A stretch of 64,000 bases of DNA from Bacteroidota bacterium. GTDB taxonomy: Bacteria > Bacteroidota > Bacteroidia > 2-12-FULL-35-15. Positions 28,195 to 35,064 of this stretch are shown one piece after another. The notes under the pieces are model-generated. The model ran no database searches and was not told the origin of the DNA. It was given only the letters and a program-made list of their open reading frames with translations. Position 1 is the first letter of the stretch. Each line of letters begins with the position of its first letter. The translations under genes were made by a program, and so were the position numbers. The stretch covers positions 1,204,970 to 1,268,969 of the forward strand of contig JADKIU010000001.1 of assembly GCA_016722565.1 (NCBI GenBank), in the 5' to 3' direction.

Positions 28195-28197
28195 TAT

Positions 28198-29382
28198 ATG
28201 GCAAACAACCAACAACTAACAACTAATAACATTATTGGAATAATAGGATCTGGTGCTATGGGCGCAGGAATTGCGCAAGTTGCAGCAACTGCTGGTCATA
28301 ATGTAATTGTATATGACAACAATCAAGCAACACTTGATAAGGCTAAAGCAAATCTCGATTCAACTTTGAAAAAATTAGTTGAAAAGCAAAAACTTACTGA
28401 TGAAAAAGCAAAATCTATTCTTGCAAACACGCACTTTGCTAATGATTTAAATCAATTCAAAAATTGTGGATTAATCATCGAAGCAATTATCGAGAATATT
28501 GACGTCAAACAAAAACTATTTTCTGATTTAGAAGCAATTGTTTCTGCAGATTGCATTTTAGCAACCAATACCTCTTCTTTGTCTATTGCTTCCATTGCAT
28601 CGGCTTGTAAAAAAGCTGAACGTGTGATTGGAATACATTTCTTTAACCCAGCTCCGTTAATGCCATTGGTGGAAATTATCCCGGGTATTCTTACCGATAA
28701 TACCGTAACAGAAAATTCAAAAAAAATAATTGATAGTTGGGGGAAAGTAACCGTTCTTACAAAGGATACACCGGGCTTTATTGTAAATAGAGTGGCGCGT
28801 TCATTTTATGGTGAATCTATCCGTATTTACGAAGAAGGAATGGCTGATTTTGCAACCATCGATTGGGCTTTGAAAACATACGGTGGATTTAAAATGGGTC
28901 CGTTTGAATTAATGGATTTTATTGGTAATGATATTAATTATAAAGTAACTGAAAGTGTATGGACGCAGTTTTTCTTCGAACCGCGCTTTAAGCCATCCTT
29001 GACTCAAAAGCGTTTGTATGAAGCAAAATTGTTTGGAAGAAAATCGGGGAGAGGATATTATAATTATGCTGAAGGTGTTGCAATGCCTCAGCCAAAACAA
29101 GACGAAGAATTAGGGAAATACATTTTCAATCGTGTAATCACCATGTTAATCAACGAAGCCATTGACTCCTTGTATTTACAATTGGCAACCAAAGAAGATT
29201 TGGATTTAGCCATGACCAAAGGAGTGAATTACCCTAAAGGATTGTTGAAATGGGCAGATGAAATCGGCTTGAAGAATGTCTATACTTCTTTGGATGTATT
29301 ATATGAATTATACAACGAAGACCGCTACCGTCCATCTATTCTTTTAAAGATGATGGTGCGTGACGAAAAGAAGTTCTATTAG
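28198..29382 (+). CDS. paaH: 3-hydroxyacyl-CoA dehydrogenase PaaH
   Basis: Oxidises the 3-hydroxyadipyl-CoA intermediate to 3-oxoadipyl-CoA with NAD. Residues about 12-40 form the Rossmann nucleotide site (IIGIIGSGAMGAGIAQVAA); NTSSLSIASIA, VIGIHFFNPAPLMPLVEIIPG and GFIVNRV follow; a second 3HCDH C-terminal domain completes 394 residues, about 80 fewer than E. coli PaaH. The first eleven residues (MANNQQLTTNN) are encoded by the right arm of a repeat and are therefore an acquired extension ahead of the Rossmann strand. The nearest upstream start in frame is this ATG. Confidence 0.88.
   Translation: MANNQQLTTNNIIGIIGSGAMGAGIAQVAATAGHNVIVYDNNQATLDKAKANLDSTLKKLVEKQKLTDEKAKSILANTHFANDLNQFKNCGLIIEAIIENIDVKQKLFSDLEAIVSADCILATNTSSLSIASIASACKKAERVIGIHFFNPAPLMPLVEIIPGILTDNTVTENSKKIIDSWGKVTVLTKDTPGFIVNRVARSFYGESIRIYEEGMADFATIDWALKTYGGFKMGPFELMDFIGNDINYKVTESVWTQFFFEPRFKPSLTQKRLYEAKLFGRKSGRGYYNYAEGVAMPQPKQDEELGKYIFNRVITMLINEAIDSLYLQLATKEDLDLAMTKGVNYPKGLLKWADEIGLKNVYTSLDVLYELYNEDRYRPSILLKMMVRDEKKFY
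28202..28230. repeat. Right inverted-repeat arm after four-helix-bundle gene 1, inside paaH
   Basis: CCAACAACTAACAAC at 28209-28223, exact complement of the left arm at 27798-27812. These bases are also codons 4-9 of paaH and encode the run NNQQLTTNN. Confidence 0.7.
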
Positions 29383-29385
29383 AAT

Positions 29386-29440
29386 TGTCATTTCGTCCCA
29401 ATAGCTATCGGGAGAAGCGAAGAAATTTTATTCGATTAAT
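29386..29440. repeat. Dispersed repeat with ATAGCTATCGGGA palindrome
   Basis: TTGTCATTTCGTCCC, AATAGCTATCGGGA and GAAGCGAAGAAATTT in a row, the layout of a short dispersed repeat. The same palindromic core returns near 52040. It lies just upstream of the promoter of the leader peptide. Confidence 0.5.
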
Positions 29441-29450
29441 TTATTTTTCT

Positions 29451-29458
29451 TACATTTG
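29451..29458 (+). promoter_or_regulatory. Likely -7 box of the phhA leader
   Basis: TACATTTG matches the Bacteroidota -7 consensus TAnnTTTG; no exact TTTG lies 19 bases upstream. The transcript would begin within a few bases of the leader start codon. Confidence 0.5.
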
Positions 29459-29462
29459 CTAC

Positions 29463-29537
29463 ATGCAAAAAATGAACAATATGTATTATTACTATTATCT
29501 GAGCACTCAGTTCGGAATGGTAATATATTGTTCATAG
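29463..29537 (+). CDS. Tyrosine-rich leader peptide of phhA
   Basis: Twenty-four codons reading MQKMNNMYYYYYLSTQFGMV then IYCS and TAG; five consecutive Tyr codons lie at 29484-29498 and a sixth Tyr near the end. It starts about five bases after a -7 box, with the ATG at 29472 as a second possible start. It ends 27 bases before a terminator hairpin and about 107 bases before the phenylalanine hydroxylase start. Too short to be an independent gene; its codons make sense as a sensor of charged tRNA-Tyr. Confidence 0.72.
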   Translation: MQKMNNMYYYYYLSTQFGMVIYCS

Positions 29538-29590
29538 ACTAGATACTTCTACATACAACTATATAAGCCCGTTTCGAAAGAAGCGGGCTT
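29474..29590 (+). promoter_or_regulatory. Candidate tyrosine-responsive attenuator
   Basis: Four pairing segments are visible. 1:2 GAACAATAT (29474-29482) with ATATTGTTC (29525-29533), enclosing the Tyr codons. 2:3 GGTAATATATTGT (29519-29531) with ACAACTATATAAGCC (29555-29569), with a bulged C, one mismatch and a bulged G, overlapping the terminator's left arm. 3:4 the terminator stem. A ribosome stalled at Tyr codons would cover segment 1 and free 2:3, preventing 3:4. Pairing was read by eye. Confidence 0.6.
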
Positions 29591-29595
29591 TTTTT
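29565..29595 (+). terminator. Attenuator terminator upstream of phhA
   Basis: Stem AAGCCCGTTTC (29565-29575) with GAAGCGGGCTT (29580-29590), GAAA tetraloop, one G-T pair, then a T-run to 29595. Placed after the leader stop codon and 50 bases before phhA, so it stops transcription before the gene and does not end the upstream paaH transcript alone. Confidence 0.88.
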
Positions 29596-29644
29596 GTTGC
29601 CCAATTTTTCAACCTTTAATTTTTCAATCTTTTAACTAAAAACG

Positions 29645-30388
29645 ATGAGACCAACAAAACAGATTTATGACAATTACACAAAACACGATTTCCTGGTATG
29701 GGAAACGTTGTTTAACCGACAAATGAACATTCTAAAGCCAATTGTTTCTTCCGAATATTTAGAAGCATTGGCTGTAGTAAAATTTTCATCCGACAAAATT
29801 CCCAATTTCGAAGAAATAGGAACGTTGCTCAAACCTATAACTGGTTGGAGCATTCAAGTCGTTCCGAACATTAGTCCGCAAAAAGAATTTTTTGAATTTC
29901 TTTCTCATAAAAAATTTACGTCCACTTGCTGGTTAAGAGCAATGGAGCAATTGGATTATTTAGAAGAACCGGATATGTTTCATGATGTATTTGCACACGT
30001 TCCTCTTCTGAGCAATCACAATTATGTGAATTTTTTCAAAGGAATAAGTGATATTGCGTTGAAGCATATTGATAATCCGAAAGCAATTGAATTACTGGGG
30101 AGAATTTACTGGTTCACCATCGAATTTGGTTTGATAAAAGAGAAAGATGAACTTAAGATTTACGGAGCGGGAATTATCTCATCGATGGGAGAAACAAAAC
30201 ATTGTTTAAGCGAGAAGGCTATTCGTTTGGATTTTGACGTGGCAACCATTTTTAATACCGATTTTAGAACAGATATCATTCAGGAGAGGTATTTTGTAAT
30301 CAAATCCTTTGAACAGCTCTATAATTCGCTATCTGAGATAGAAAATCTGCTTCAAAAAGCCCTCGAAAAAGAGGCTGTAATTCTCTAA
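29645..30388 (+). CDS. phhA: Phenylalanine 4-hydroxylase (aromatic amino acid hydroxylase)
   Basis: Converts L-phenylalanine to L-tyrosine using O2 and a tetrahydropterin. The iron ligands are His113 and His118 in FHDVFAHVPLL and Glu160 in YWFTIEFGLI; the substrate-binding TCWLRAMEQLDYLEEPDMF precedes them. Two hundred and forty-seven residues match short bacterial enzymes without an ACT domain. It sits in the paa cluster but the Tyr-codon leader upstream suggests regulation by tyrosine starvation, that is, a biosynthetic role. The paaI thioesterase follows 20 bases downstream. Confidence 0.93.
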   Translation: MRPTKQIYDNYTKHDFLVWETLFNRQMNILKPIVSSEYLEALAVVKFSSDKIPNFEEIGTLLKPITGWSIQVVPNISPQKEFFEFLSHKKFTSTCWLRAMEQLDYLEEPDMFHDVFAHVPLLSNHNYVNFFKGISDIALKHIDNPKAIELLGRIYWFTIEFGLIKEKDELKIYGAGIISSMGETKHCLSEKAIRLDFDVATIFNTDFRTDIIQERYFVIKSFEQLYNSLSEIENLLQKALEKEAVIL

Positions 30389-30408
30389 TATTTTGATAAC
30401 TTTGTTGT

Positions 30409-30834
30409 ATGGAAAGTAATTCTCTACCGGAAAAAGCTGTCAGTAAAATGTTCGATGCTGATTGGTTTAGTCAGTGGCTTGGAATAGAACGATTAGAAGT
30501 AAAGCAAGGTAGATGTGTTTTGCGCATGACTATTCGAAAAGAAATGTTAAATGGGTTTGCCATCGCGCATGGCGGAATTACTTATTCGTTAGCAGATAGT
30601 GCGTTGGCATTTGCATCGAATTCTCATGGTAGAATGAGTGTTTCTGTTGAAACAAGTATTTCGCATACAGAATCCCTAAAAGAAGGAGATGTTATCATTG
30701 CAACCGCTGAGGAAATGAGTCTATCCAATAAAGTAGCTGTTTATCATGTTACTATTACCAATCAAAATAATAAAGTTGTAGCACTCTTTAAAGGAACGGT
30801 GTATCGCACCAGCAAAGAGTGGGATGTTAAATAG
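30409..30834 (+). CDS. paaI: PaaI-type hotdog thioesterase
   Basis: One hundred and forty-one residues. The hotdog helix motif AHGGITYSLADSALAFASNS (residues about 44-63) is the hallmark of PaaI hydroxyphenylacetyl-CoA thioesterases. It removes CoA from dead-end aryl or oxepin thioesters that would trap CoA. It starts 20 bases after phhA and precedes paaJ by 50 bases on the same strand. The gene lies naturally in the phenylacetate cluster. Confidence 0.9.
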   Translation: MESNSLPEKAVSKMFDADWFSQWLGIERLEVKQGRCVLRMTIRKEMLNGFAIAHGGITYSLADSALAFASNSHGRMSVSVETSISHTESLKEGDVIIATAEEMSLSNKVAVYHVTITNQNNKVVALFKGTVYRTSKEWDVK

Positions 30835-30884
30835 AAATATTTGAAAATAAAATATTCACGATTACCATAAAAAAGAATTTAAGA

Positions 30885-32096
30885 ATGAGTAAATCAGCAT
30901 TTATTATTGATGGAGTTCGTACTCCAATAGGAAACTTCGGAGGAACATTATCAACGGTGCGTACCGATGATTTGGCTGCGATTGTTTTAAAAGAATTAAT
31001 CAAGCGTAATCCAAGTATTGATCCTAAACAAATCAGCGATGTATTGTTGGGTTGTGCAAATCAATCGGGTGAGGACAATCGCAATGTGGCACGTATGGCT
31101 TTGCTATTGGCAGGTTTGCCGTATCAGGTTCCCGGTGAAACCGTAAACCGTTTATGCGCTTCCGGATTATCTGCATCCATGGCAGCTGCTAGAAGCATTA
31201 TGATTGGTGAAGCAGATTTGATGATTGCCGGTGGTGTAGAGAATATGACACGCGGACCATGGGTGATGTCGAAAGCATCTTCAGCATTCGGTCGTGATCA
31301 GCAGATGTTTGATTCTTCTTTTGGATGGAGATTCATCAATCCAAAGATGAAAGAACTTTACGGAGTGGATGCAATGGGTGAAACAGCAGAGAATTTAGCA
31401 GATAGAGATAAAATTTCGAGAGAAGATCAAGATAAATTCGCTTTATGGTCGCAACAAAAAGCGGCTACTGCTCAAGCGAAAGGAAGATTTGCAAAAGAGA
31501 TTGTTGCCGTTTCCATTCCTCAAAAGAAAGGTGATCCTAAACTATTTGATAAAGATGAATTCATGCGTGCAGATACCACCATGGAAGGGTTGTCAAAATT
31601 AAAAGGCGCATTTAAAAAAGAAGGTGGAACCGTTACAGCAGGAAATGCATCCGGATTAAATGACGGAGCAGCTGCCATTTTATTGGCTTCAGAAGATGCC
31701 ATCAAAAAATACAACCTTGTCCCGAAAGCAAGAATTGTTTCCAGTGGTGTTGCAGGTGTGGAGCCTAGAATTATGGGAATCGGTCCGGTTGAAGCAACCA
31801 ACATGGCTTTGAAACGTGCTGGATTAACCATGAAAGATATTGATTTGATTGAATTGAACGAAGCGTTTGCTGCGCAATCATTAGCATGTACGCGCGCATT
31901 AGGAATTGCTGATAACGATTCAAGAATAAATCCAAACGGAGGAGCAATTGCTTTGGGCCATCCATTAGGAATGAGCGGAGCAAGAATTTTAAACTCTGCT
32001 GCAATCGAATTGCAAGAACAAAACAAACGTTATGCGTTGGTGACAATGTGTATTGGTGTTGGACAAGGGTATGCGGTAATTATTGAGAGAATTTAG
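30885..32096 (+). CDS. paaJ: 3-oxoadipyl-CoA thiolase PaaJ
   Basis: Thiolase of 403 residues which splits 3-oxoadipyl-CoA to succinyl-CoA and acetyl-CoA (and, in the PaaJ role, handles the 3-oxo-5,6-dehydrosuberyl-CoA intermediate). Nucleophile Cys91 in NRLCASGLSAS; catalytic His in ALGHPLGMSGAR and Cys in MCIGVGQG near the C-terminus. The stop codon TAG (32094-32096) lies in the left repeat arm of four-helix gene 2. PaaJ and PcaF cannot be separated by sequence alone; context favours PaaJ. Confidence 0.9.
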   Translation: MSKSAFIIDGVRTPIGNFGGTLSTVRTDDLAAIVLKELIKRNPSIDPKQISDVLLGCANQSGEDNRNVARMALLLAGLPYQVPGETVNRLCASGLSASMAAARSIMIGEADLMIAGGVENMTRGPWVMSKASSAFGRDQQMFDSSFGWRFINPKMKELYGVDAMGETAENLADRDKISREDQDKFALWSQQKAATAQAKGRFAKEIVAVSIPQKKGDPKLFDKDEFMRADTTMEGLSKLKGAFKKEGGTVTAGNASGLNDGAAAILLASEDAIKKYNLVPKARIVSSGVAGVEPRIMGIGPVEATNMALKRAGLTMKDIDLIELNEAFAAQSLACTRALGIADNDSRINPNGGAIALGHPLGMSGARILNSAAIELQEQNKRYALVTMCIGVGQGYAVIIERI

Positions 32097-32125
32097 GATT
32101 TTTTTATTTAGGATTGAGGATTTGT
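32091..32125. repeat. Left repeat arm before four-helix-bundle gene 2
   Basis: Two TTTAGGATT words and a GAGGATTT word, running from the paaJ stop to the ATG of the next gene. Complementary (roughly 80% by eye) to AATCCTTAATC words at 32477-32502. Confidence 0.65.
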
Positions 32126-32126
32126 T

Positions 32127-32486
32127 ATGACGAAGGAGGAGCTAAAGAAAAGAACTAAAATGTTTGCTGTTAGAACTTTTAAATTTATGAATACTTTGCC
32201 AAAAAGTAAATCAACGGATGTAGTTACCTATCAGATTATGAAATCTGCATCTTCTGTTGCGGCAAATTATAGAGCAGTGTGCAGAGGCAAGTCTACTGCT
32301 GATTTTTTAAATAAGTTGAAAGTAGTTGATGAGGAAGCTGATGAAACGTTATTCTGGTTGGAGTTCATAAAAGATTTAGAAATTCAATGTGATAATAATG
32401 AACTAGAATATTTAATGAAAGAAGCGGATGAATTAACGGCAATATTTTCAGCTGGTATTAGAACAATTAAATCAAAAAATCCTTAA
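32127..32486 (+). CDS. Four-helix-bundle protein (23S rRNA IVP/S23-like), copy 2
   Basis: One hundred and nineteen residues with the family pattern IMKSASSVAANYRAVCRGKS and KLKVVDEEADETLFWLEFI. It differs clearly from copy 1 (27829), so the two are not a recent duplication. It lies between paaJ and paaY with the ATG at the edge of a left repeat arm; its last codons (KSKNP) and stop are made of the right arm. No stated link to phenylacetate. Function unknown; this family is often found inserted between unrelated genes. Confidence 0.9.
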   Translation: MTKEELKKRTKMFAVRTFKFMNTLPKSKSTDVVTYQIMKSASSVAANYRAVCRGKSTADFLNKLKVVDEEADETLFWLEFIKDLEIQCDNNELEYLMKEADELTAIFSAGIRTIKSKNP

Positions 32487-32506
32487 TCAAAAATCCTTAA
32501 TCTTTA
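32471..32506. repeat. Right repeat arm after four-helix-bundle gene 2
   Basis: AAAAAATCCTTAATC followed by AAAAATCCTTAATC, ending one base before the paaY ATG. The stop codon of the four-helix gene is the TAA inside the first copy. Confidence 0.65.
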
Positions 32507-33103
32507 ATGATCTACGAATTCAACGGATATAAGCCAGTTATTCACGAAAGTGCATTCATTCATCCGAATGCAACTGTTACAGGAAATGTAATCATTGGAA
32601 AAAATGTGTATGTTGGTCCTGGTGCTGCGATTCGTGGCGATTGGGGACAAATTATCATTGAAGATGGTTGCAATGTTCAGGAAAATTGCACAATCCATAT
32701 GTTTCCTGGTACGACTGTATTATTAAAAGAGGCAGCACATATTGGTCATGGTGCAATTATTCACGGTGGAACAATTGGGAAAAATGTTTTGGTTGGAATG
32801 AATGCTGTTGTGATGGATGATGTGGTGATAGGAGATAATTGTATTGTCGGTGCTTTATGTTTTGTTCCAGCAAATACAATTATTCCGGAAAGAAAAGTTG
32901 TTGTTGGAAATCCTGCAAAGATTGTGAAAGACGTGAGTGATGAAATGATGGAATGGAAAACACAAGGAACAAAATTGTATCAGCAGTTGCCAGACGATTG
33001 CAGAGCATCGTTAAAAGAATGTCAGCCATTAAGAGAAGTTGAAAAGGACAGACCGAAGCAACAGGATATTTATAAAACCTGGAAAGAAACGAAAGGGAAA
33101 TAG
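32507..33103 (+). CDS. paaY: Gamma-carbonic-anhydrase-like PaaY
   Basis: One hundred and ninety-eight residues of left-handed beta-helix hexapeptide repeats (VIHESAFIHPNATVTGNVII, IGKNVYVGPGAAIRGDWGQI) with zinc His residues in HIGHGAIIHGG. In other bacteria PaaY is a thioesterase that rescues CoA from ring-hydroxylated intermediates of the paa route; its sequence is close to gamma carbonic anhydrases. The ATG follows the repeat arm directly, and the stop precedes the YciI-like gene by one base. Confidence 0.86.
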   Translation: MIYEFNGYKPVIHESAFIHPNATVTGNVIIGKNVYVGPGAAIRGDWGQIIIEDGCNVQENCTIHMFPGTTVLLKEAAHIGHGAIIHGGTIGKNVLVGMNAVVMDDVVIGDNCIVGALCFVPANTIIPERKVVVGNPAKIVKDVSDEMMEWKTQGTKLYQQLPDDCRASLKECQPLREVEKDRPKQQDIYKTWKETKGK

Positions 33104-33104
33104 C

Positions 33105-33497
33105 ATGAAAAAAATCTCATTTCTTTTGACATCATTTTTTATTTTGATAGCATTTATAACAAATGCTCAAGAGAAAACAATTGATAAAAAATACGAGATG
33201 AAAACGTATTACCTCGTTTTTTTGAAAAAAGGGGAGAACAGAACCCAGGATTCAACAACAGTTAGTAAATTACAAGAGCAGCACATGGCGCATTTAACAA
33301 AGATGGCTGATTCGGGCAAAATGGATATCTGTGGGCCGTTGCTAGATGATGGTGATTTACGTGGAATCTGTATTTATAATGTTGCTACAAAAGAAGAAGC
33401 AGAAAAATTAGCAAACTAAGATCCAATGGTGAAAGCCGGAAGATTGAAAGTAGAAGTACATCCATTTTATTCCGCAAAAGGAGTAAGTTTAAAATAA
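33105..33497 (+). pseudogene. YciI-like exported protein split by an in-frame stop
   Basis: MKKISFLLTSFFILIAFITN is a signal peptide; the following domain (TYYLVFLKKGENR, QEQHMAHLTKMADSGKMDIC, GPLLDDGDLRGICIYN) is YciI-like. Translation stops at TAA 33417-33419 after residue 104, but the same frame goes on for 25 codons to the real-looking end (DPMVKAGRLKVEVHPFYSAK...) and a TAA at 33495. Changing the first stop to GAA would restore the family ending EEAEKLANEDPMVKAG. So a point mutation or a base-call error makes the gene appear truncated. Located right after paaY. Confidence 0.78.
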
Positions 33498-33501
33498 AAC
33501 T

Positions 33502-33945
33502 ATGAATCTATACTTGCATTTTATATTAGTAAACTCTGAATTCAATAAAGGATTGGCGGATGATTTATACAATGGCGAAGAGTCGGAAGATAATATCAAA
33601 CATTTATGGGAAGATGAGTTTCAAGTTTCAGAACCTGTTAAAGAGTTTAAAATTTCTAATAACGCTATTTATACGTTAGCAGGGTTTTTCCCTGATGAGA
33701 AACCTTTTAGTTTTGAAGTGTGGGATATGACTATTGTTGACTGTGTAACTGAAAGTGGCACGAAGATGCAATTTGCCGTTTCTAAAAAACTCTTAAAGAA
33801 AACAGAGAAAGTGGTGGATGAAGGAACAAGAGATACTCATTTGTATTTCTATTTAAGAGATGCAATTCCAATGGAAAATCCAATGAATGGGGTGTATATA
33901 GTGAAAACAGACTTTCCTAAAGAACTTAAAATAAAGACAAACTAA
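33502..33945 (+). CDS. Hypothetical protein in the paa cluster
   Basis: One hundred and forty-seven residues without a signal peptide or recognised domain, acidic (residues about 14-30 rich in Asp/Glu). The stop overlaps the next start by one base. Start at ATG 33502 comes four bases after the end of the YciI-like gene. I cannot assign a function; its continuity with the paa run suggests co-transcription. Confidence 0.72.
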   Translation: MNLYLHFILVNSEFNKGLADDLYNGEESEDNIKHLWEDEFQVSEPVKEFKISNNAIYTLAGFFPDEKPFSFEVWDMTIVDCVTESGTKMQFAVSKKLLKKTEKVVDEGTRDTHLYFYLRDAIPMENPMNGVYIVKTDFPKELKIKTN

Positions 33946-34400
33946 TGGATAAATTAGCTTTTTTAAAAACAGAATTTCCGAAATTAGTAAGAACCTTAAG
34001 TCCTGAAGCAAAAGGGGAGTGGGGCGTGTTAAACGGACAGCAAATGGTAGAACACATGGCAGAGTCAATTAGTTATGCTACTGGAAAAAACACACAGGCA
34101 TTGCATTCTCCGGTTGAACATGTGGATAAATACAAATCCTTCGCGATGAGTGATAAAGAATTTAAACCCAATACACCCAATTCCTTAATGTCTGCTGTTC
34201 CTGCACCAGTAATTCAATTTAATATGGAAGAAGCGGTTCAAGAAATGGAAAGACAGATTGCTGCTTTTATCAATTACTTTGAAACGAATAAAGGTGCAAC
34301 GATTACCAATCCCTTTTTTGGAGATTTAAACTTTGATGAGTGGGTACATTTGCTTCACAAGCATGCGGTGCATCATTCGAAGCAATTCAGACTTCTATAA
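33945..34400 (+). CDS. DUF1569/DinB-like protein
   Basis: One hundred and fifty-one residues; NGQQMVEHMAESISYATGK near the N-terminus and HLLHKHAVHHSKQF at the C-terminus are typical of the DUF1569 members of the DinB four-helix superfamily, with His residues suited to metal binding. It starts with a one-base overlap to the previous stop (TAATG). Cytoplasmic; function unknown. Last plus-strand gene of the phenylacetate region before the strand switches. Confidence 0.82.
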   Translation: MDKLAFLKTEFPKLVRTLSPEAKGEWGVLNGQQMVEHMAESISYATGKNTQALHSPVEHVDKYKSFAMSDKEFKPNTPNSLMSAVPAPVIQFNMEEAVQEMERQIAAFINYFETNKGATITNPFFGDLNFDEWVHLLHKHAVHHSKQFRLL

Positions 34401-34961
34401 TTACCATTTATAGCAAACCGCGTAATTGGGTCTTACTTTTTTTATTTTGGAGTGCTTTAGTTTTGCTCGGTTGAGTTTTTTATAAAAACTGGCTGCAGTT
34501 TTTTTCTTTTTAGCCTTCGATCCTGAGCTACCTGAACCGATTGATAGTTCTCGACTTTTAAAATTGAAGTCATTTTTAACCGGATTTGATTCCTTCTCAT
34601 TATTACTAACCTGGCTAAAGTTATTTAGATTTAATACTTGCTGCTGGTCGTTGTTTTCTAACTTGTTCGAGTTAGTTATATTCATAGCAAACTGTTGTTC
34701 ATTTGCATTGTTGTCGTTCTGAATTCGTTGATATTCGTCATCGGCCAGTTTTTGCAGTTTGTGGCAAGGACAATTTGGATTTCTGGGATCGTTGATGTCG
34801 TATTGTTGATTCTGGATATTCTGTGCAAATGTGGGATTGCTTAATAGAAAAAATAAAATGAATAAACGCAGAGCCCCGAAAAATTTCGGTAATAAAAATT
34901 TTGGAGCGCTACCTTCTCTACTCATCTTTACTATCTCTCTAAACTCTCTGCGATTATTCAT
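34401..34961 (-). CDS. Hypothetical secreted protein with repeat-derived N-terminus
   Basis: A signal-peptide-like segment (LRLFILFFLLSNPTFAQ) lies about 30 residues from the ATG at 34961 and 18 from the ATG at 34925, so the true start is unclear. The sequence before it coincides with a palindromic repeat (GGAGCGCTACC and CCGAAAAATTTCGG words at 34870-34915), which suggests the N-terminus was acquired. The mature part is Asn/Gln-rich (INQ...NNDQQQVLNLNN) with a basic C-terminus (KAKKKKTAASFYKKL). No family recognised. Confidence 0.6.
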   Translation of the reverse strand: MNNRREFREIVKMSREGSAPKFLLPKFFGALRLFILFFLLSNPTFAQNIQNQQYDINDPRNPNCPCHKLQKLADDEYQRIQNDNNANEQQFAMNITNSNKLENNDQQQVLNLNNFSQVSNNEKESNPVKNDFNFKSRELSIGSGSSGSKAKKKKTAASFYKKLNRAKLKHSKIKKVRPNYAVCYKW

Positions 34962-35023
34962 TTGTCTTTTGTATTAAACGATTGATACTTTATTTTATTG
35001 TTTTTTTAACAAAATTTTGCATC

Positions 35024-35049
35024 CTCGTCCTGAGACTTTTCAGGACGAG
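35024..35049. repeat. Palindromic hairpin after the alpha-2-macroglobulin gene
   Basis: CTCGTCCTGA (35024-35033) and TCAGGACGAG (35040-35049) form a 10-base stem; no T-run on either side, so a hairpin repeat or weak transcript end. Confidence 0.5.
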
Positions 35050-35064
35050 AAATCTGCAAAACAT

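Noticed and set aside
27829..32486. Diversity-generating retroelement (the four-helix proteins resemble Avd)
   Set aside because: No reverse transcriptase, template repeat or variable repeat is present in the window.
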